DNA of 64,000 nucleotides from Oceanobacillus manasiensis (GTDB taxonomy: Bacteria > Bacillota > Bacilli > Bacillales > Amphibacillaceae): the NCBI RefSeq assembly GCF_000724085.1, contig NZ_CCDL010000003.1, positions 372,001 through 436,000 on the forward strand, given 5' to 3'. The notes beneath the pieces are model-generated. The model was given only the letters and a program-made list of their open reading frames with translations. It ran no database searches and was not told the DNA's origin. The position numbers and the translations under genes were made by a program. Of the stretch, positions 26,709-36,937 are shown piece by piece (the stretch's first letter is position 1; each line of letters starts with the position of its first letter).

Positions 26709-27470
26709 ATGAAAAGTTTTGTCCGTTATTTCATAGCAGTAGTACTCATTGCGCTAGGCATTATGCTCGTTCTTTCTAACATTGGAATAGTTGCATTTGA
26801 CTTTAACGCAGCCTGGTTATATATATATCCTGCCTTCTTTGTGGTGATTGGTTGCAAATGGCTAATGGATTATTGGAAAAGAAGAGGAGGGACCTGGATC
26901 TTTGGATCATTGTTCCTTGTGGCCGGATCGTTGCTGCTTCTTGATAGATTTGGATATATCTCGTTTACATTGGGAGATATATTTAAATTGTGGCCGCTTC
27001 TTATTATTTATATCGGTTTTCTCTTAATTGGGAGAAAGAAATACTTCGTAACATATAATAGTAAAGACGAGGGATTCTATACAGATAAATCTCAGAAATC
27101 CCATAATTCTTCTTTCTTCTCTGTCGGCAGTTATGAGTACACGTCTCCTAACTGGAAACTTGAACCTATGAACTTAAATAATATGGCAGGCGATTTTTAC
27201 TTTGACTTTTCTAAAGCCTTTATTCCAGAAAAGCGAACGCCAATCTCCATTAACTCGCTTGCGGGGGATGTTACTATTTTAATCCCCGAAGATATTCCCT
27301 TTAGAGTTCATGCTTCTGTCAAAGCAGGAGATATTGAAGTGATAGATATGAATATGGATGGGATGAATCGAACTCTTGATTATGAAACAGAAGATTATGA
27401 GCACGCCGTACAAAAAATTGATTTTCATATTCGTTTAAAGGCCGGTTCAATCAGAATCGACTATGTATAA
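26709..27470 (+). CDS. liaF: LiaF, membrane inhibitor of the LiaRS system
   Basis: A 253-residue protein with about four N-terminal membrane segments (to about 112) and a C-terminal soluble domain (about 140-253) of the LiaF cell-wall-stress type, with repeated beta strands. In B. subtilis LiaF keeps LiaS silent until the envelope is damaged, e.g. by lipid II antibiotics. It is directly upstream of liaS and liaR. GGAAGGGAGGAGG precedes the ATG. Confidence 0.9.
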   Translation: MKSFVRYFIAVVLIALGIMLVLSNIGIVAFDFNAAWLYIYPAFFVVIGCKWLMDYWKRRGGTWIFGSLFLVAGSLLLLDRFGYISFTLGDIFKLWPLLIIYIGFLLIGRKKYFVTYNSKDEGFYTDKSQKSHNSSFFSVGSYEYTSPNWKLEPMNLNNMAGDFYFDFSKAFIPEKRTPISINSLAGDVTILIPEDIPFRVHASVKAGDIEVIDMNMDGMNRTLDYETEDYEHAVQKIDFHIRLKAGSIRIDYV

Positions 27471-27484
27471 GGGGGGAGCTGTAC

Positions 27485-28522
27485 ATGAATAAACGTTTTT
27501 CGAGTATACGGTATAGTTATATACGCTCCCATTTATATGGTGTATTTCTAACAACGGTAACTATTTTGTCTATATTGCTTTCAATCTATGTCTTGATTGA
27601 ACCAGAATGGCTAACACCGCATAGTATTTTTCTCTTTATCTCTTTATATATTGTGCTTGCCATTATTATTTCCCTATATACTGGTTTCAAATCAAGTGGG
27701 GACATGAAGGAACGACTCGACTATTTGTCAGTCCTCATCACACAGTTTGCTAATGGTAACTATCAATCTCGTGTTTATTATAACGAAGGAGATGAATTGG
27801 CTCGAATTGGCAATGAAATGAACGAACTTGGAGAGAAATTGCAAAGTCAGGTTAAATCTTTACAGCGTATGGCTGATGAAAAAGCCGATTATGCAAAATC
27901 TGCACACAAGGCCGCTGTAATTGAAGAACGTCAGCGGTTAGCTAGAGACCTCCACGATGCTGTAAGTCAACAGCTTTTCGCCTTAACAATGATGTCGGAA
28001 GCAGCATTAAAGCAATTAGATAAAAATCCAGCAACAGCTAAAAAACAAATGGAGGAAGTCGCTAAATCTGCCCTGCAATCTCAGACAGAAATGCGGGCAC
28101 TCCTTTTGCATTTGCGCCCCGTCCATCTATCCGGTGATTCCTTATCAACAGGTGTCAGCAAATTAGTAGAGGAACTGAAGCAAAAGAGTAATACACGCTT
28201 CCAACTGGGGATACAAGAGGAGTTAGAACTTACAGAGACAATAGAGGATCACGTGTTCCGTATTATCCAGGAGGCGCTCTCCAATATTCTACGCCATGCG
28301 AATGCAACAGAGGTTAGACTAGACATATCAACGCGTGCTAATGAATTGTTTATCCATATACGTGATAATGGAAAAGGATTCGATGTGAACCATAGAGTAG
28401 AAAAAAAGGCATCCTATGGGTTAAAAACGATGCAAGAACGTTCAGAAGAGCTTGGTGGAACCTTTGTTATACGTTCTGATCAAGAAGAGGGAACTCATAT
28501 TACCATTCGCATACCGTGTTAA
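27485..28522 (+). CDS. liaS: LiaS sensor histidine kinase
   Basis: A 345-residue kinase with two N-terminal membrane segments (about 14-36 and 45-66) and a short extracytoplasmic loop, then a HAMP-like linker. The phosphoacceptor motif RQRLARDLHDAVSQ has its His near 155, and the ATPase domain carries DNGKGF and GLKTMQERSEELGG. The small sensor part fits an intramembrane-sensing kinase. It phosphorylates LiaR. ATG follows GGGGGGAGC. Confidence 0.92.
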   Translation: MNKRFSSIRYSYIRSHLYGVFLTTVTILSILLSIYVLIEPEWLTPHSIFLFISLYIVLAIIISLYTGFKSSGDMKERLDYLSVLITQFANGNYQSRVYYNEGDELARIGNEMNELGEKLQSQVKSLQRMADEKADYAKSAHKAAVIEERQRLARDLHDAVSQQLFALTMMSEAALKQLDKNPATAKKQMEEVAKSALQSQTEMRALLLHLRPVHLSGDSLSTGVSKLVEELKQKSNTRFQLGIQEELELTETIEDHVFRIIQEALSNILRHANATEVRLDISTRANELFIHIRDNGKGFDVNHRVEKKASYGLKTMQERSEELGGTFVIRSDQEEGTHITIRIPC

Positions 28523-28545
28523 ATTAGGAGAAAGGTGAGGATAAC

Positions 28546-29178
28546 ATGATTCGAGTAATCGTTGTGGATGATCATGAAGTGGTACGTAAAGGCATCATTG
28601 CATACTTACAGACAGATGAAGACATTGATGTGATTGGTGAGGCTTCAAGTGGCAATGAAGGAGCTGAATTAATTTTAAAAGAAAAACCGGATGTTGTCCT
28701 TATGGATTTAATGATGGAAAATGGTACGGGAGTCGATGCCACGAGGCAAGTTTTAAAATCAGACCCTTCCATCAAAATTATTATTCTAACAAGCTATTAT
28801 GACGATGAGCAGGTTTTTCCTGCTATTGAAGCAGGAGCCTTTAGCTATTTGTTAAAAACCTCCTCAGCTACAGACATTCTAGCAGCCATAAAAAAAGCAG
28901 CTGAAGGAGAAAATGTTATTGAACCAAAAGTTGCTGGAAGAATGTTGTCGAGTTTTCGTACGGAAGAAAAAAAGCTGCATGATGACCTAACGGAAAGAGA
29001 AAGAGAAGTGTTACTTTGTATTGGGAATGGAATGACGAATCAAGAGATAAGTGAGAAGCTTTATATTGGAATAAAGACAGTGAAAACACATGTTAGTAAC
29101 ATTCTCTCCAAATTAGAAGTACAGGATAGAACCCAGGCAGCAGTGTATGTACATAAACAGCAATTAATGAAAGACTAA
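28546..29178 (+). CDS. liaR: LiaR response regulator
   Basis: A 210-residue NarL-type regulator: receiver with VVDDHE (acidic pair 8-9), phosphorylated Asp54 in VLMDLMM, Lys in LLKTSS, and a C-terminal LuxR helix-turn-helix (LTEREREVLLCIGNGMTNQ). In B. subtilis phosphorylated LiaR activates liaIH and its own operon; neither liaI nor liaH is in this window. ATG follows AGGAGAAAGGTGAGG. Confidence 0.92.
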   Translation: MIRVIVVDDHEVVRKGIIAYLQTDEDIDVIGEASSGNEGAELILKEKPDVVLMDLMMENGTGVDATRQVLKSDPSIKIIILTSYYDDEQVFPAIEAGAFSYLLKTSSATDILAAIKKAAEGENVIEPKVAGRMLSSFRTEEKKLHDDLTEREREVLLCIGNGMTNQEISEKLYIGIKTVKTHVSNILSKLEVQDRTQAAVYVHKQQLMKD

Positions 29179-29296
29179 AAGAATTTCAGATCTAAAATAT
29201 GACGAAGTTGAGATAAAAAATAAGACAATCCCTTTGTTTTTTTCTCTCCGCATTTGTATAATACCAATGTAACGATTAAATGAGAGGATTTAAAAA

Positions 29297-29731
29297 ATGA
29301 CTAATCTAACGAAGAAAGCGGAAAATCTGTTACTACTTATATGGGCGCAGGCTTTTATAGCCCTTGCAGGTAGTTTGTTTTTCTCGGAAGTCATGGGCTA
29401 TGTCCCATGTGAGCTATGCTGGATTCAACGTATACTTATGTACCCATTAGTTATTATATATGGAGTGGCTGCATTTAAAAAACAGGTATCTATTGCACTT
29501 CCAGGACTGATTTTAAGTGGAATAGGTATGTTTGTATCACTTTATCATTACCTTGTACAAAAGCTTCCTGCCCTACAGGATGCGGGGGATGCATGTGGTA
29601 TAGTCCCATGTAACCTTGCCTATGTAAACTACTTCGGGTTTATTACGATTCCATTCCTTGCAGGGATCGCGTTTATTGTTATCTTTGTATTACATTTGCT
29701 ATTAATCAAAGAAATAAAGGAGAGTACATAA
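29297..29731 (+). CDS. bdbC: BdbC, DsbB-like disulfide oxidoreductase
   Basis: A 144-residue protein with four membrane segments and the DsbB cysteine pairs: CELC (38-41) and the second pair in DACGIVPC (about 98-104). It passes electrons from the thiol oxidase BdbD to quinone. Its stop overlaps the bdbD start by one base (TAATG), so the two are translated together. In Bacillus this pair oxidises competence proteins such as ComGC and secreted disulfide proteins. Confidence 0.92.
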   Translation: MTNLTKKAENLLLLIWAQAFIALAGSLFFSEVMGYVPCELCWIQRILMYPLVIIYGVAAFKKQVSIALPGLILSGIGMFVSLYHYLVQKLPALQDAGDACGIVPCNLAYVNYFGFITIPFLAGIAFIVIFVLHLLLIKEIKEST

Positions 29732-30210
29732 TGCAAAAGAAAATTCTCATCTTCGTCGGGGTAATCGTTCTCTTATTTGCAGGCTTATATTTTGTTATAG
29801 ATTATAAGAATAACCAGGCGGTAGAAAACAGTGATAATCCATACGGAGATAAAAAACTTGAACAAGGTACAATTGACCAACTTGATGATCCGAATTACGG
29901 GAACCAAATTATGCCTGACGAGCTTCAGGAAACAGTGGAAAGTGGTGAAGCGGTAACAGTTTATTTTTACGATCCATTATGTGTCCATTGCCAAAACACT
30001 ACACCTTATCTTGTCCCGCTTGCTGAAGATAATGATGTGGACATGAAAAAAATGAACCTTAGAGAATTTCAGAACCAATGGAATGTATATGGTATCGAAT
30101 CTACACCAACACTTATTCATTTTGAGGATGGAGAAGAACAAGGAAGAATTGTAGGCCAAGCGCCAGAAGATAACTTCCAACAATTTTTTGATCAATATGT
30201 AGTGGAGTAG
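29731..30210 (+). CDS. bdbD: BdbD-like extracytoplasmic thioredoxin-fold oxidase
   Basis: A 159-residue protein with an N-terminal membrane anchor (about 4-24) and a thioredoxin domain with active site CVHC (84-87) and cis-Pro segment ESTPTLIHF. It introduces disulfides outside the membrane and is re-oxidised by BdbC. It is shorter than B. subtilis BdbD (about 222) and closer to plain thioredoxin size, so assignment within the thiol oxidase family is less certain than the pairing. Confidence 0.82.
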   Translation: MQKKILIFVGVIVLLFAGLYFVIDYKNNQAVENSDNPYGDKKLEQGTIDQLDDPNYGNQIMPDELQETVESGEAVTVYFYDPLCVHCQNTTPYLVPLAEDNDVDMKKMNLREFQNQWNVYGIESTPTLIHFEDGEEQGRIVGQAPEDNFQQFFDQYVVE

Positions 30211-30295
30211 AAAGACGCGACGGCAAGTGTTAAAAAGGGCACTTAAAATTTAGGGCTCGGAAAAAACACTATTAGGTTGCTGTTCTAAAAAATAG

Positions 30296-30352
30296 ATCGG
30301 ACAAAGCGTTGAAACGAATTAAACAGTCTCCATCGCTTCGTCCGATTTTTTA
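30296..30352. terminator. Bidirectional terminator between bdbD and hmoB
   Basis: ATCGGAC-AAGCG/CGCTT-GTCCGAT with a long loop, T-rich on both strands. Confidence 0.7.
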
Positions 30353-30357
30353 GTTGC

Positions 30358-30855
30358 TTATTCTTTTTCATCGAACATATGATAGGTGGTAATGAAAGGT
30401 TTATCGGCATAGTGAGCAGGTGGCTTTGTCGCCGGTCCCTTATGTGATTTCTTGAATTGCTCAGAGTTCTTCCAGTTTTCGAAGTCCTGAACTGACTGCC
30501 ATTGTGTAAATACGACATAGGTGTTGCCTTTTCGTGGTTTTAAAAAGCGAAATGCCTGAAAGCCGGGCATCATATCGACATCATGTTCACGTTCCTTAAA
30601 ACGCGCTTCAAAGGAAGCTTTCCCATCTTCTACTACTGTAATGTTGTTCATTACAACATAGCCATCTTCTAATATTTCACCTTTTTTTATAAGAACATCA
30701 TAATCCCGTCCTGAGTTAAAAACACTTTTTTCTTTCCCTTCATAATAGGCTAAACCACTACTATTACTTGTCATAAAATAAAACTGAATATCCTTATACT
30801 TCTCATCCAGTTTTAATAGAAAGTCAATTGTGCCATTTGTCATAAATGCTTTCAT
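30358..30855 (-). CDS. hmoB: HmoB, haem-degrading monooxygenase
   Basis: A 165-residue protein. The C-terminal half is an ABM-type ferredoxin-like domain (GFQAFRFLKPRKGNTYVVFTQWQS, split here by position), as in IsdG/HmoB, while the N-terminal half is the extension typical of HmoB. It opens haem and releases iron. The ATG at 30855 follows GAGGGGTGA; the in-frame GTG at 30864 is inside that site and is rejected. As in B. subtilis, it is divergent from pbpF next to hemEHY. Confidence 0.87.
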   Translation of the reverse strand: MKAFMTNGTIDFLLKLDEKYKDIQFYFMTSNSSGLAYYEGKEKSVFNSGRDYDVLIKKGEILEDGYVVMNNITVVEDGKASFEARFKEREHDVDMMPGFQAFRFLKPRKGNTYVVFTQWQSVQDFENWKNSEQFKKSHKGPATKPPAHYADKPFITTYHMFDEKE

Positions 30856-31074
30856 AGATTTCACCCCTCAATTTTTTAAAAATAGGTCCATACGTTTCTA
30901 AGCTTTTTTCCATTACTATTATTATATTACCCTACGATTTCGTAAATTAGTCAAACAATATAGTGAAACTTCATTAGGTGAGGTAAATTAAAATGATTAT
31001 TAGGTGATACGAAGTATTAAACTTTAAGAATGGAGAAATCTGTCGTATAATGGATTGTGTGTAGAGGTGAACAA

Positions 31075-33237
31075 ATGAAAAAAGAGCGTACAGGCTTTAA
31101 AAAGGGAATGCCCAAGTATGTTAAGGGGATATTGTATAGCTTTGTTGCTATTTTGGTTCTAAGTCTCATAGGTTTTACTCTTATTTTGTATGGGGGAGGC
31201 TTAGTAGTAGATGATGAAGCATTTCTTCTTGATTCTACTACAACCATTGAAACGGAAGATGGCACCGTAATTGGAAAGCTATATAATGAGAATCGTGAAT
31301 TGGTGTCAATAGACAGAATTCCGAATCATGTTAAAAATGCCTTCGTTGCTATTGAAGACCGGCGTTTTTATGACCATGCCGGCGTCGACTTGCGTTCTGT
31401 TATGCGAGCCATCGTGCGGGATATTGTGGCCATGAAGAAAGTGGAAGGTGCAAGCACCATCACACAGCAGCTAGCAAAGAATTTATTTTTACATCACGAT
31501 AAAACAATTATGAGGAAAACAAAAGAAGTAATGGCAGCTATATATATAGAACAGAATTTCACCAAAGATCAGATATTAGAATTATATTTAAATGAGATTT
31601 ACTTTGGGAAGGGGATCTATGGTATAGAAACAGCTGCAAATTACTTTTTTTCCAAGCCGATAAGTGAATTGTCGATTGAAGAAGGTGCGTTGCTTGCAGG
31701 TTTAGCTAAAGCACCAAATGGCTACTCACCTATTGATCATCCTGACAGGGCTTTGGAACGAAGAAATGTGGTATTGCATTCCATGGAAAATGCAGGACTG
31801 CTTAATACCGAAAAGAGACTACAGGCAGAAAACCGTGACTTAGAATTACAGTTAAATGAGAGAAAGACAGAACCCTTTTCAGACAGTTATGTGGACTTAG
31901 TAATGAAGGAAGCAGCAGATAAACATAATTTGTCTATAAAGGAGCTAAAACGCGGCGGCTATCGTATCGTTGTCAATATGGATGCTAATACCCAACGTAT
32001 TGCTTATAATCAGTTTCAAAATGAAGCGTATTTCCCAGGAAATACAGAAGGTGTAGAAGGAGCCTTCGTTATGATGGAGCAGGAGACAGGTAGAATTGTG
32101 TCTGCACTTGGTGGAAGGTCTTACCAATTGGGGGAGCTTAATCGTGCGGCAGTTAAAAGGCAGCCTGGTTCGACGTTTAAACCTCTGGCTGTATATGGTC
32201 CTGCACTAATGCAAGAGTCATATACCCCATATACCCTTATACCTGACAAAGCATTAGATTATAACGGGTATACTGCTACAAATGCAGATGGCCAGTATGA
32301 TGAATCAGTTTCTATCTATAATGCAATTAAATATTCCAAGAATGCGCCAGCTGTTTGGTTGCTTGATAAACTAGGTATCTCTTATGCAAAGGAGTATCTA
32401 GAAAAGCTTAATCTTTCCATAGAAGATGATGGATTGGCAATTGCTTTAGGAGGACTAACTGAAGGAATCACCCCATTAAACTTGATGGGTAGTTATAGTG
32501 CTTTTTCTAGAAATGGGAAGATGGTGGACTCTCATACAATTGAGCGCATTTATGATTCGAATGATGAGCTACTCTTTCAGGCAGATACAGTGGAGAAAGA
32601 AGTATTTACTGAGCAGGTAGCATGGGATATGACTGAGATACTGTTAGAAACAGTGGAAAATGGCACTGCTTCAGCAGGAAGTTTTTCCAAAGCACTTGCA
32701 GGTAAAACGGGCACTACACAGCATCCATTTGTTGAAGGGCAAGTTAAAGATGCTTGGTTTGCAGGGTATACACCAGACTATGTGATGGTAACATGGATGG
32801 GCTATGATCAATCTGATGAGAACCATTATTTAACAGGTGGAAGTGCTTATCCAACAGAGCTAACAAAAACGATTTTGACAGAGGTCGATAAGCTAAACCC
32901 GTTAACAGAGACATTTACGAAGCCTAAAAATGCTGTTGCTCTAGAAAAACCAATTGAACTACCAGAGATAGAAAACCTTTATGCAACCTATAAATTTGGT
33001 GGGTTTTCACTCGTAAAAGCAAAGCTCACGTGGCAAGGTTCCCAAGATGAACGTGTGGTTTATCGGATCTATAGAGTAGAAGATGGAATCGATAAGCGTG
33101 TTGCTGAAGTGGAGGGTGAGACGGAATATACAATAAGCAATGCACTTTTCAAATCAAAGCAATACTATATTACAGCATATGATCCCTTGACGAGGCTTGA
33201 GGGAGGGAGATCCGATATTGTGGAGTTATCCTGGTAA
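31075..33237 (+). CDS. pbpF: Class A penicillin-binding protein (PbpF-like)
   Basis: A 720-residue bifunctional peptidoglycan synthase with a basic cytoplasmic tail and one membrane segment (about 16-40). The glycosyltransferase domain shows EDRRFYDHAGVD, GASTITQQLAKNLFL and KTKEVMAAIYIEQNFTKDQI. The transpeptidase has SxxK in PGSTFKPLA (Ser near 366), SKN in YSKNAP and KTGTT near 544. A fibronectin-like tail ends the protein. Start ATG 31075 follows AGAGGTGA; the GTG at 31057 lies before it. Position ahead of hemEHY is as in B. subtilis. Confidence 0.92.
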   Translation: MKKERTGFKKGMPKYVKGILYSFVAILVLSLIGFTLILYGGGLVVDDEAFLLDSTTTIETEDGTVIGKLYNENRELVSIDRIPNHVKNAFVAIEDRRFYDHAGVDLRSVMRAIVRDIVAMKKVEGASTITQQLAKNLFLHHDKTIMRKTKEVMAAIYIEQNFTKDQILELYLNEIYFGKGIYGIETAANYFFSKPISELSIEEGALLAGLAKAPNGYSPIDHPDRALERRNVVLHSMENAGLLNTEKRLQAENRDLELQLNERKTEPFSDSYVDLVMKEAADKHNLSIKELKRGGYRIVVNMDANTQRIAYNQFQNEAYFPGNTEGVEGAFVMMEQETGRIVSALGGRSYQLGELNRAAVKRQPGSTFKPLAVYGPALMQESYTPYTLIPDKALDYNGYTATNADGQYDESVSIYNAIKYSKNAPAVWLLDKLGISYAKEYLEKLNLSIEDDGLAIALGGLTEGITPLNLMGSYSAFSRNGKMVDSHTIERIYDSNDELLFQADTVEKEVFTEQVAWDMTEILLETVENGTASAGSFSKALAGKTGTTQHPFVEGQVKDAWFAGYTPDYVMVTWMGYDQSDENHYLTGGSAYPTELTKTILTEVDKLNPLTETFTKPKNAVALEKPIELPEIENLYATYKFGGFSLVKAKLTWQGSQDERVVYRIYRVEDGIDKRVAEVEGETEYTISNALFKSKQYYITAYDPLTRLEGGRSDIVELSW

Positions 33238-33278
33238 TTTAGACAAATTCATGACAATCAAATGGCTTTGCTATACAG

Positions 33279-33306
33279 TTGGGAAATAAATCGCTATAGT
33301 TAATAT
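33279..33306 (+). promoter_or_regulatory. Candidate sigma-A promoter of hemEHY
   Basis: TTGGGA (33279-33284), 16-base spacer, TAATAT (33301-33306), 85 bases before the hemE start. Confidence 0.45.
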
Positions 33307-33390
33307 TGGATTATGAGAGCGGTTTTTAATCTGCTTACAGTATTGGATACGGATAAAATTATTCTTAATGGTGGATAAAGGATGGATAAC

Positions 33391-34425
33391 ATGGTCAAAA
33401 CAATGAATGACACGTTAATTAAAGCTTACAAAGGGGAAGAGACGAGCCATACGCCGGTTTGGTATATGCGACAGGCAGGCAGATCCCAGCCCGAATACCG
33501 AGAGTTAAAGCAAAAGTATTCTTTATTTGAAATAACACATCAACCAGAGCTCTGTGCTTATGTTACACGCTTACCTGTGGAAAACTATGGTGTAGATGCA
33601 GCTATTTTGTATAAAGATATTATGTCCCCATTGCCTGCCTTAGGTGTGGATGTGGAGATTAAAAGTGGAATTGGACCAGTGATACACAATCCCATTAAAA
33701 ATTTTCATGATGTAGAAAAGTTAGGGAGCATTAACCCTAAAGCAGATGTTCCTTATGTGTTAGACACAATTCGATTATTAACAGAAGAGCAATTGAATGT
33801 ACCATTAATTGGCTTCAGTGGGGCGCCATTTACTTTGGCTAGCTATATGATAGAAGGTGGCCCGTCGAAAAATTATAATAAAACAAAAGCATTTATGTAC
33901 ACAGATTCTGCTGCATGGTTTGCTTTAATGGATAAACTAGCTGACATGGTGATAACGTACGTGGAAGCCCAAATAGAAGCAGGTGCAAAAGCAATTCAGA
34001 TTTTTGATTCTTGGGTTGGTGCCTTAAATGCTTCTGACTACCGTGTGTTTATTAAGCCAGTTATGACTCGTATATTTTCTGAACTAAGACAGCATGGCGT
34101 ACCATTGATCACGTTTGGCGTTGGGGCAAGACATCTTCTAATGGAGTGGAATGATCTGCCTGTTGATGTAATTGGACTTGATTGGCGTACATCCATAACA
34201 GAAGCACGTGACATTGGTGTAACAAAGGTACTTCAGGGGAATTTGGATCCTACTTTACTTTTAACCAAATGGGAAACAATAGAAGATCGAGCAAAAGCAT
34301 TAATCGATGAAGGAATAGCTGATGGTAACCATGTGTTTAACCTGGGACATGGTGTAACACCAGATATTAAGCCAGAAACACTGAAAAAACTTACAGAATA
34401 TATTCATAGATATTCCAAAAGATAG
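33391..34425 (+). CDS. hemE: Uroporphyrinogen decarboxylase HemE
   Basis: A 344-residue enzyme converting uroporphyrinogen III to coproporphyrinogen III in the cytoplasm. The hallmark [17 protein letters not shown] is at about 21-37, and [17 protein letters not shown] and FDSWVGAL follow. ATG 33391 is preferred over ATG 33382, because the AAAGG ribosome-binding site directly precedes 33382 with no spacing. First gene of the hemE-hemH-hemY operon. Confidence 0.95.
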   Translation: MVKTMNDTLIKAYKGEETSHTPVWYMRQAGRSQPEYRELKQKYSLFEITHQPELCAYVTRLPVENYGVDAAILYKDIMSPLPALGVDVEIKSGIGPVIHNPIKNFHDVEKLGSINPKADVPYVLDTIRLLTEEQLNVPLIGFSGAPFTLASYMIEGGPSKNYNKTKAFMYTDSAAWFALMDKLADMVITYVEAQIEAGAKAIQIFDSWVGALNASDYRVFIKPVMTRIFSELRQHGVPLITFGVGARHLLMEWNDLPVDVIGLDWRTSITEARDIGVTKVLQGNLDPTLLLTKWETIEDRAKALIDEGIADGNHVFNLGHGVTPDIKPETLKKLTEYIHRYSKR

Positions 34426-34514
34426 ATCGTACATCACTTCATTTGTGCCATCTTTTCTTAGCGGAAGGGTTAACTTTAAAAAGAATTGTAAATTTTAATA
34501 GAGAGGTGCTTAAC

Positions 34515-35450
34515 ATGGGAAAACAAAAATTAGGTTTACTTGTAATGGCTTATGGAACACCATACAAGGAAGAGGATATTGAACCGTACTACACACATAT
34601 ACGACATGGAAGAAAACCAGCAGAGGATGCGCTTCAAGATCTGAAGGATCGTTATAAGGCAATTGGTGGTATTTCTCCACTAGCCAAAATAACCGAGCAG
34701 CAGGCTAAGGCATTAGAAACCAATTTAAATGAAGCTCAGGATGAGTATGAATTTAAAGCATACATTGGCTTAAAACATATTACCCCGTTTATCGAAGATG
34801 CGGTTAATGAGATGGCAAAAGATGGTATCACAGAAGCGGTATCTATCGTACTTGCACCACATTACTCCACTTTCAGTGTGCAGTCATACAATACACGTGC
34901 CAATGAAGAAGCATCAAAGCATGGTATAACCATTGAATCGGTGGAAAGCTGGTACAATGCTCCAGGTTTTATTAAGCTTTGGTCTGACCGAATTGGCGCT
35001 ATTTTCTTTGAGATGACGCCAGAAGAGCGAGAAAAGGCAGTTTTAGTCGTTTCAGCTCACAGTCTTCCAGAGAAGATTCTGCAAAACGGTGATCCATATC
35101 CGGAACAGCTTCGGGAAACAGCGGAGCTAATTAAAGAGGAAACAGGAATTAAAAATGTGGAACTTGGCTGGCAAAGTGAAGGCAATACACCAGATCCTTG
35201 GCTTGGACCAGATGTACAGGATCTAACGCGTGACTTGTACCATAATAAAGGCTATCGTTCCTTTGTCTATGCTCCAGTTGGCTTTATTGCGGATCATTTA
35301 GAAGTTCTTTATGACAATGATTATGAATGTAAAGTTGTATGTGATGAACTTGGCGCTAATTACTACCGTCCAGAAATGCCGAATGTTAACCCACAATTTA
35401 TTACCACACTAGCAGGTGTTGTAATGCAAAAAGTTAAGAGTGAAGTGTAA
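34515..35450 (+). CDS. hemH: Coproporphyrin III ferrochelatase HemH (CpfC)
   Basis: A 311-residue soluble ferrochelatase inserting iron into coproporphyrin III in the Gram-positive haem branch. Catalytic His is in SAHSLPEK (near 183) and Glu in DHLEVLYD (near 263). ATG 34515 has GAGAGGTG at 34501-34508; the longer frame beginning at GTG 34443 adds 24 residues not found in homologues. Stop and hemY start overlap (TAATG). Confidence 0.94.
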   Translation: MGKQKLGLLVMAYGTPYKEEDIEPYYTHIRHGRKPAEDALQDLKDRYKAIGGISPLAKITEQQAKALETNLNEAQDEYEFKAYIGLKHITPFIEDAVNEMAKDGITEAVSIVLAPHYSTFSVQSYNTRANEEASKHGITIESVESWYNAPGFIKLWSDRIGAIFFEMTPEEREKAVLVVSAHSLPEKILQNGDPYPEQLRETAELIKEETGIKNVELGWQSEGNTPDPWLGPDVQDLTRDLYHNKGYRSFVYAPVGFIADHLEVLYDNDYECKVVCDELGANYYRPEMPNVNPQFITTLAGVVMQKVKSEV

Positions 35451-36853
35451 TGAGCCAAACGAAATCCATTGTAATTGTAGGTGGCGGGATAACAGGATTA
35501 TCCGCTGCCTATTATTTGCAGAAGACCATGAAGGAGCAAGGGCTTTCGCTAAACATCAAGCTAGTGGAAGCGTCTAATCGACTAGGTGGCAAAATAAAAA
35601 CAATGAAACGTGATGGATTTACGATTGAGCAGGGACCAGATTCACTCTTAGCGAGAAAAGAACCAGCAGTTAAGCTTGTGGAGGAATTAGGGCTACAAGA
35701 TCAAGTGATCCGGAATGCTACAGGCCAGTCCTATATTCTTTTAAAAAACAAGCTACATAAAATGCCTAAAGGTACCTTTATGGGCGTTCCGAAAGAAATT
35801 GGCCCATTACTTAACTCTAACCTCATTTCTGGTAAAGGAAAGCTTCGTGCTGTGGGGGAGAGGTTTATTTCTAAAGGAAAGCAGAAGGGCGATCAATCCC
35901 TCGGCGAATTTTTCCGGCGCCGATTTGGAAATGAATTATTGGTGAATCAGATTGAGTCCTTACTTTCCGGAATTCATTCGGGTGACATTAACCAAATGAG
36001 CCTCAAAGCAACCTACCCAAACTTTTATGAACTCGAGCAGAAGTATGGAAGTGTAATGAAGGGCTTAAAGAAAACAATGCAAAAACCTGAAAAGAACGGC
36101 AAGGCTAAACCGACAGGTGCGTTTTTTTCCTTTCAAAATGGTTTAGAAACGTTGGTGCACGCATTGCATGATGCGTTGGATGAAGGGGCGGTAAAAATAG
36201 AGACGGCTGTCGATCATATTGAAAAGAAAGAGCATGGCTATCATATACTGTTAAGTGATGGGGACGTGCTTCAAGCAGATGCTATCATTATGGCAACACC
36301 TCATTTTACCGTACCGAAGATGTTCAGCCAGTATGATTTCTTTAAGCCTTTCCGAGAAGTACCTTCTGTCTCGACAGCAAATGTTGTGTTAGCCTTTGAT
36401 CAATCTGCTATTAAGCGAGACATTGATGGGACAGGCTTCCTTGTAACACGTAACAGTGATTTTCGGATCACTGCATGTACATGGACGCATAAGAAGTGGC
36501 CGAGTACAGCACCAGAAGGAAAAATTCTGCTTCGTTGTTATGTCGGTAAACCTGGGGATGAAGAAGTCGTTGACTTATCAGATGATGAAATTACTAGGAT
36601 TGTGATGAAAGATTTAAAGAAGACAATGAAAATTAAAGCCGAACCAGAATTCCGTGTAATTACAAGATGGAAGGACGGACGACCACAATATACCGTCGGC
36701 CATTTAGAACGGCTTGCCGAGGTACGTGATAAAGCACAGGAGCATATTCCTGGTGTATATTTGGCAGGATGCTCGTATGATGGGGCTGGGATTCCGGATT
36801 GTATTGAGCAAGGTGAAAAAGCAGTAGAAGAGGTATTGGAATTTTTAAAGTAA
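35450..36853 (+). CDS. hemY: Coproporphyrinogen III oxidase HemY (CgoX)
   Basis: A 467-residue FAD enzyme. The N-terminal dinucleotide-binding motif is VVGGGITGLSAAYYL (about 9-23), and AGCSYDGAGIPDCIEQGE near the C-terminus closes the FAD site. In Firmicutes HemY oxidises coproporphyrinogen III to coproporphyrin III, which HemH metallates; the final decarboxylase HemQ is not in the window. Start overlaps the hemH stop by one base. Confidence 0.94.
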   Translation: MSQTKSIVIVGGGITGLSAAYYLQKTMKEQGLSLNIKLVEASNRLGGKIKTMKRDGFTIEQGPDSLLARKEPAVKLVEELGLQDQVIRNATGQSYILLKNKLHKMPKGTFMGVPKEIGPLLNSNLISGKGKLRAVGERFISKGKQKGDQSLGEFFRRRFGNELLVNQIESLLSGIHSGDINQMSLKATYPNFYELEQKYGSVMKGLKKTMQKPEKNGKAKPTGAFFSFQNGLETLVHALHDALDEGAVKIETAVDHIEKKEHGYHILLSDGDVLQADAIIMATPHFTVPKMFSQYDFFKPFREVPSVSTANVVLAFDQSAIKRDIDGTGFLVTRNSDFRITACTWTHKKWPSTAPEGKILLRCYVGKPGDEEVVDLSDDEITRIVMKDLKKTMKIKAEPEFRVITRWKDGRPQYTVGHLERLAEVRDKAQEHIPGVYLAGCSYDGAGIPDCIEQGEKAVEEVLEFLK

Positions 36854-36937
36854 TTATTACGACTTAAAATATATTTTGTGTGCATTTTTTTATAAGGCTC
36901 TGTTAATGTTTAATGTTGATTTTTCGTTATGATGTTG

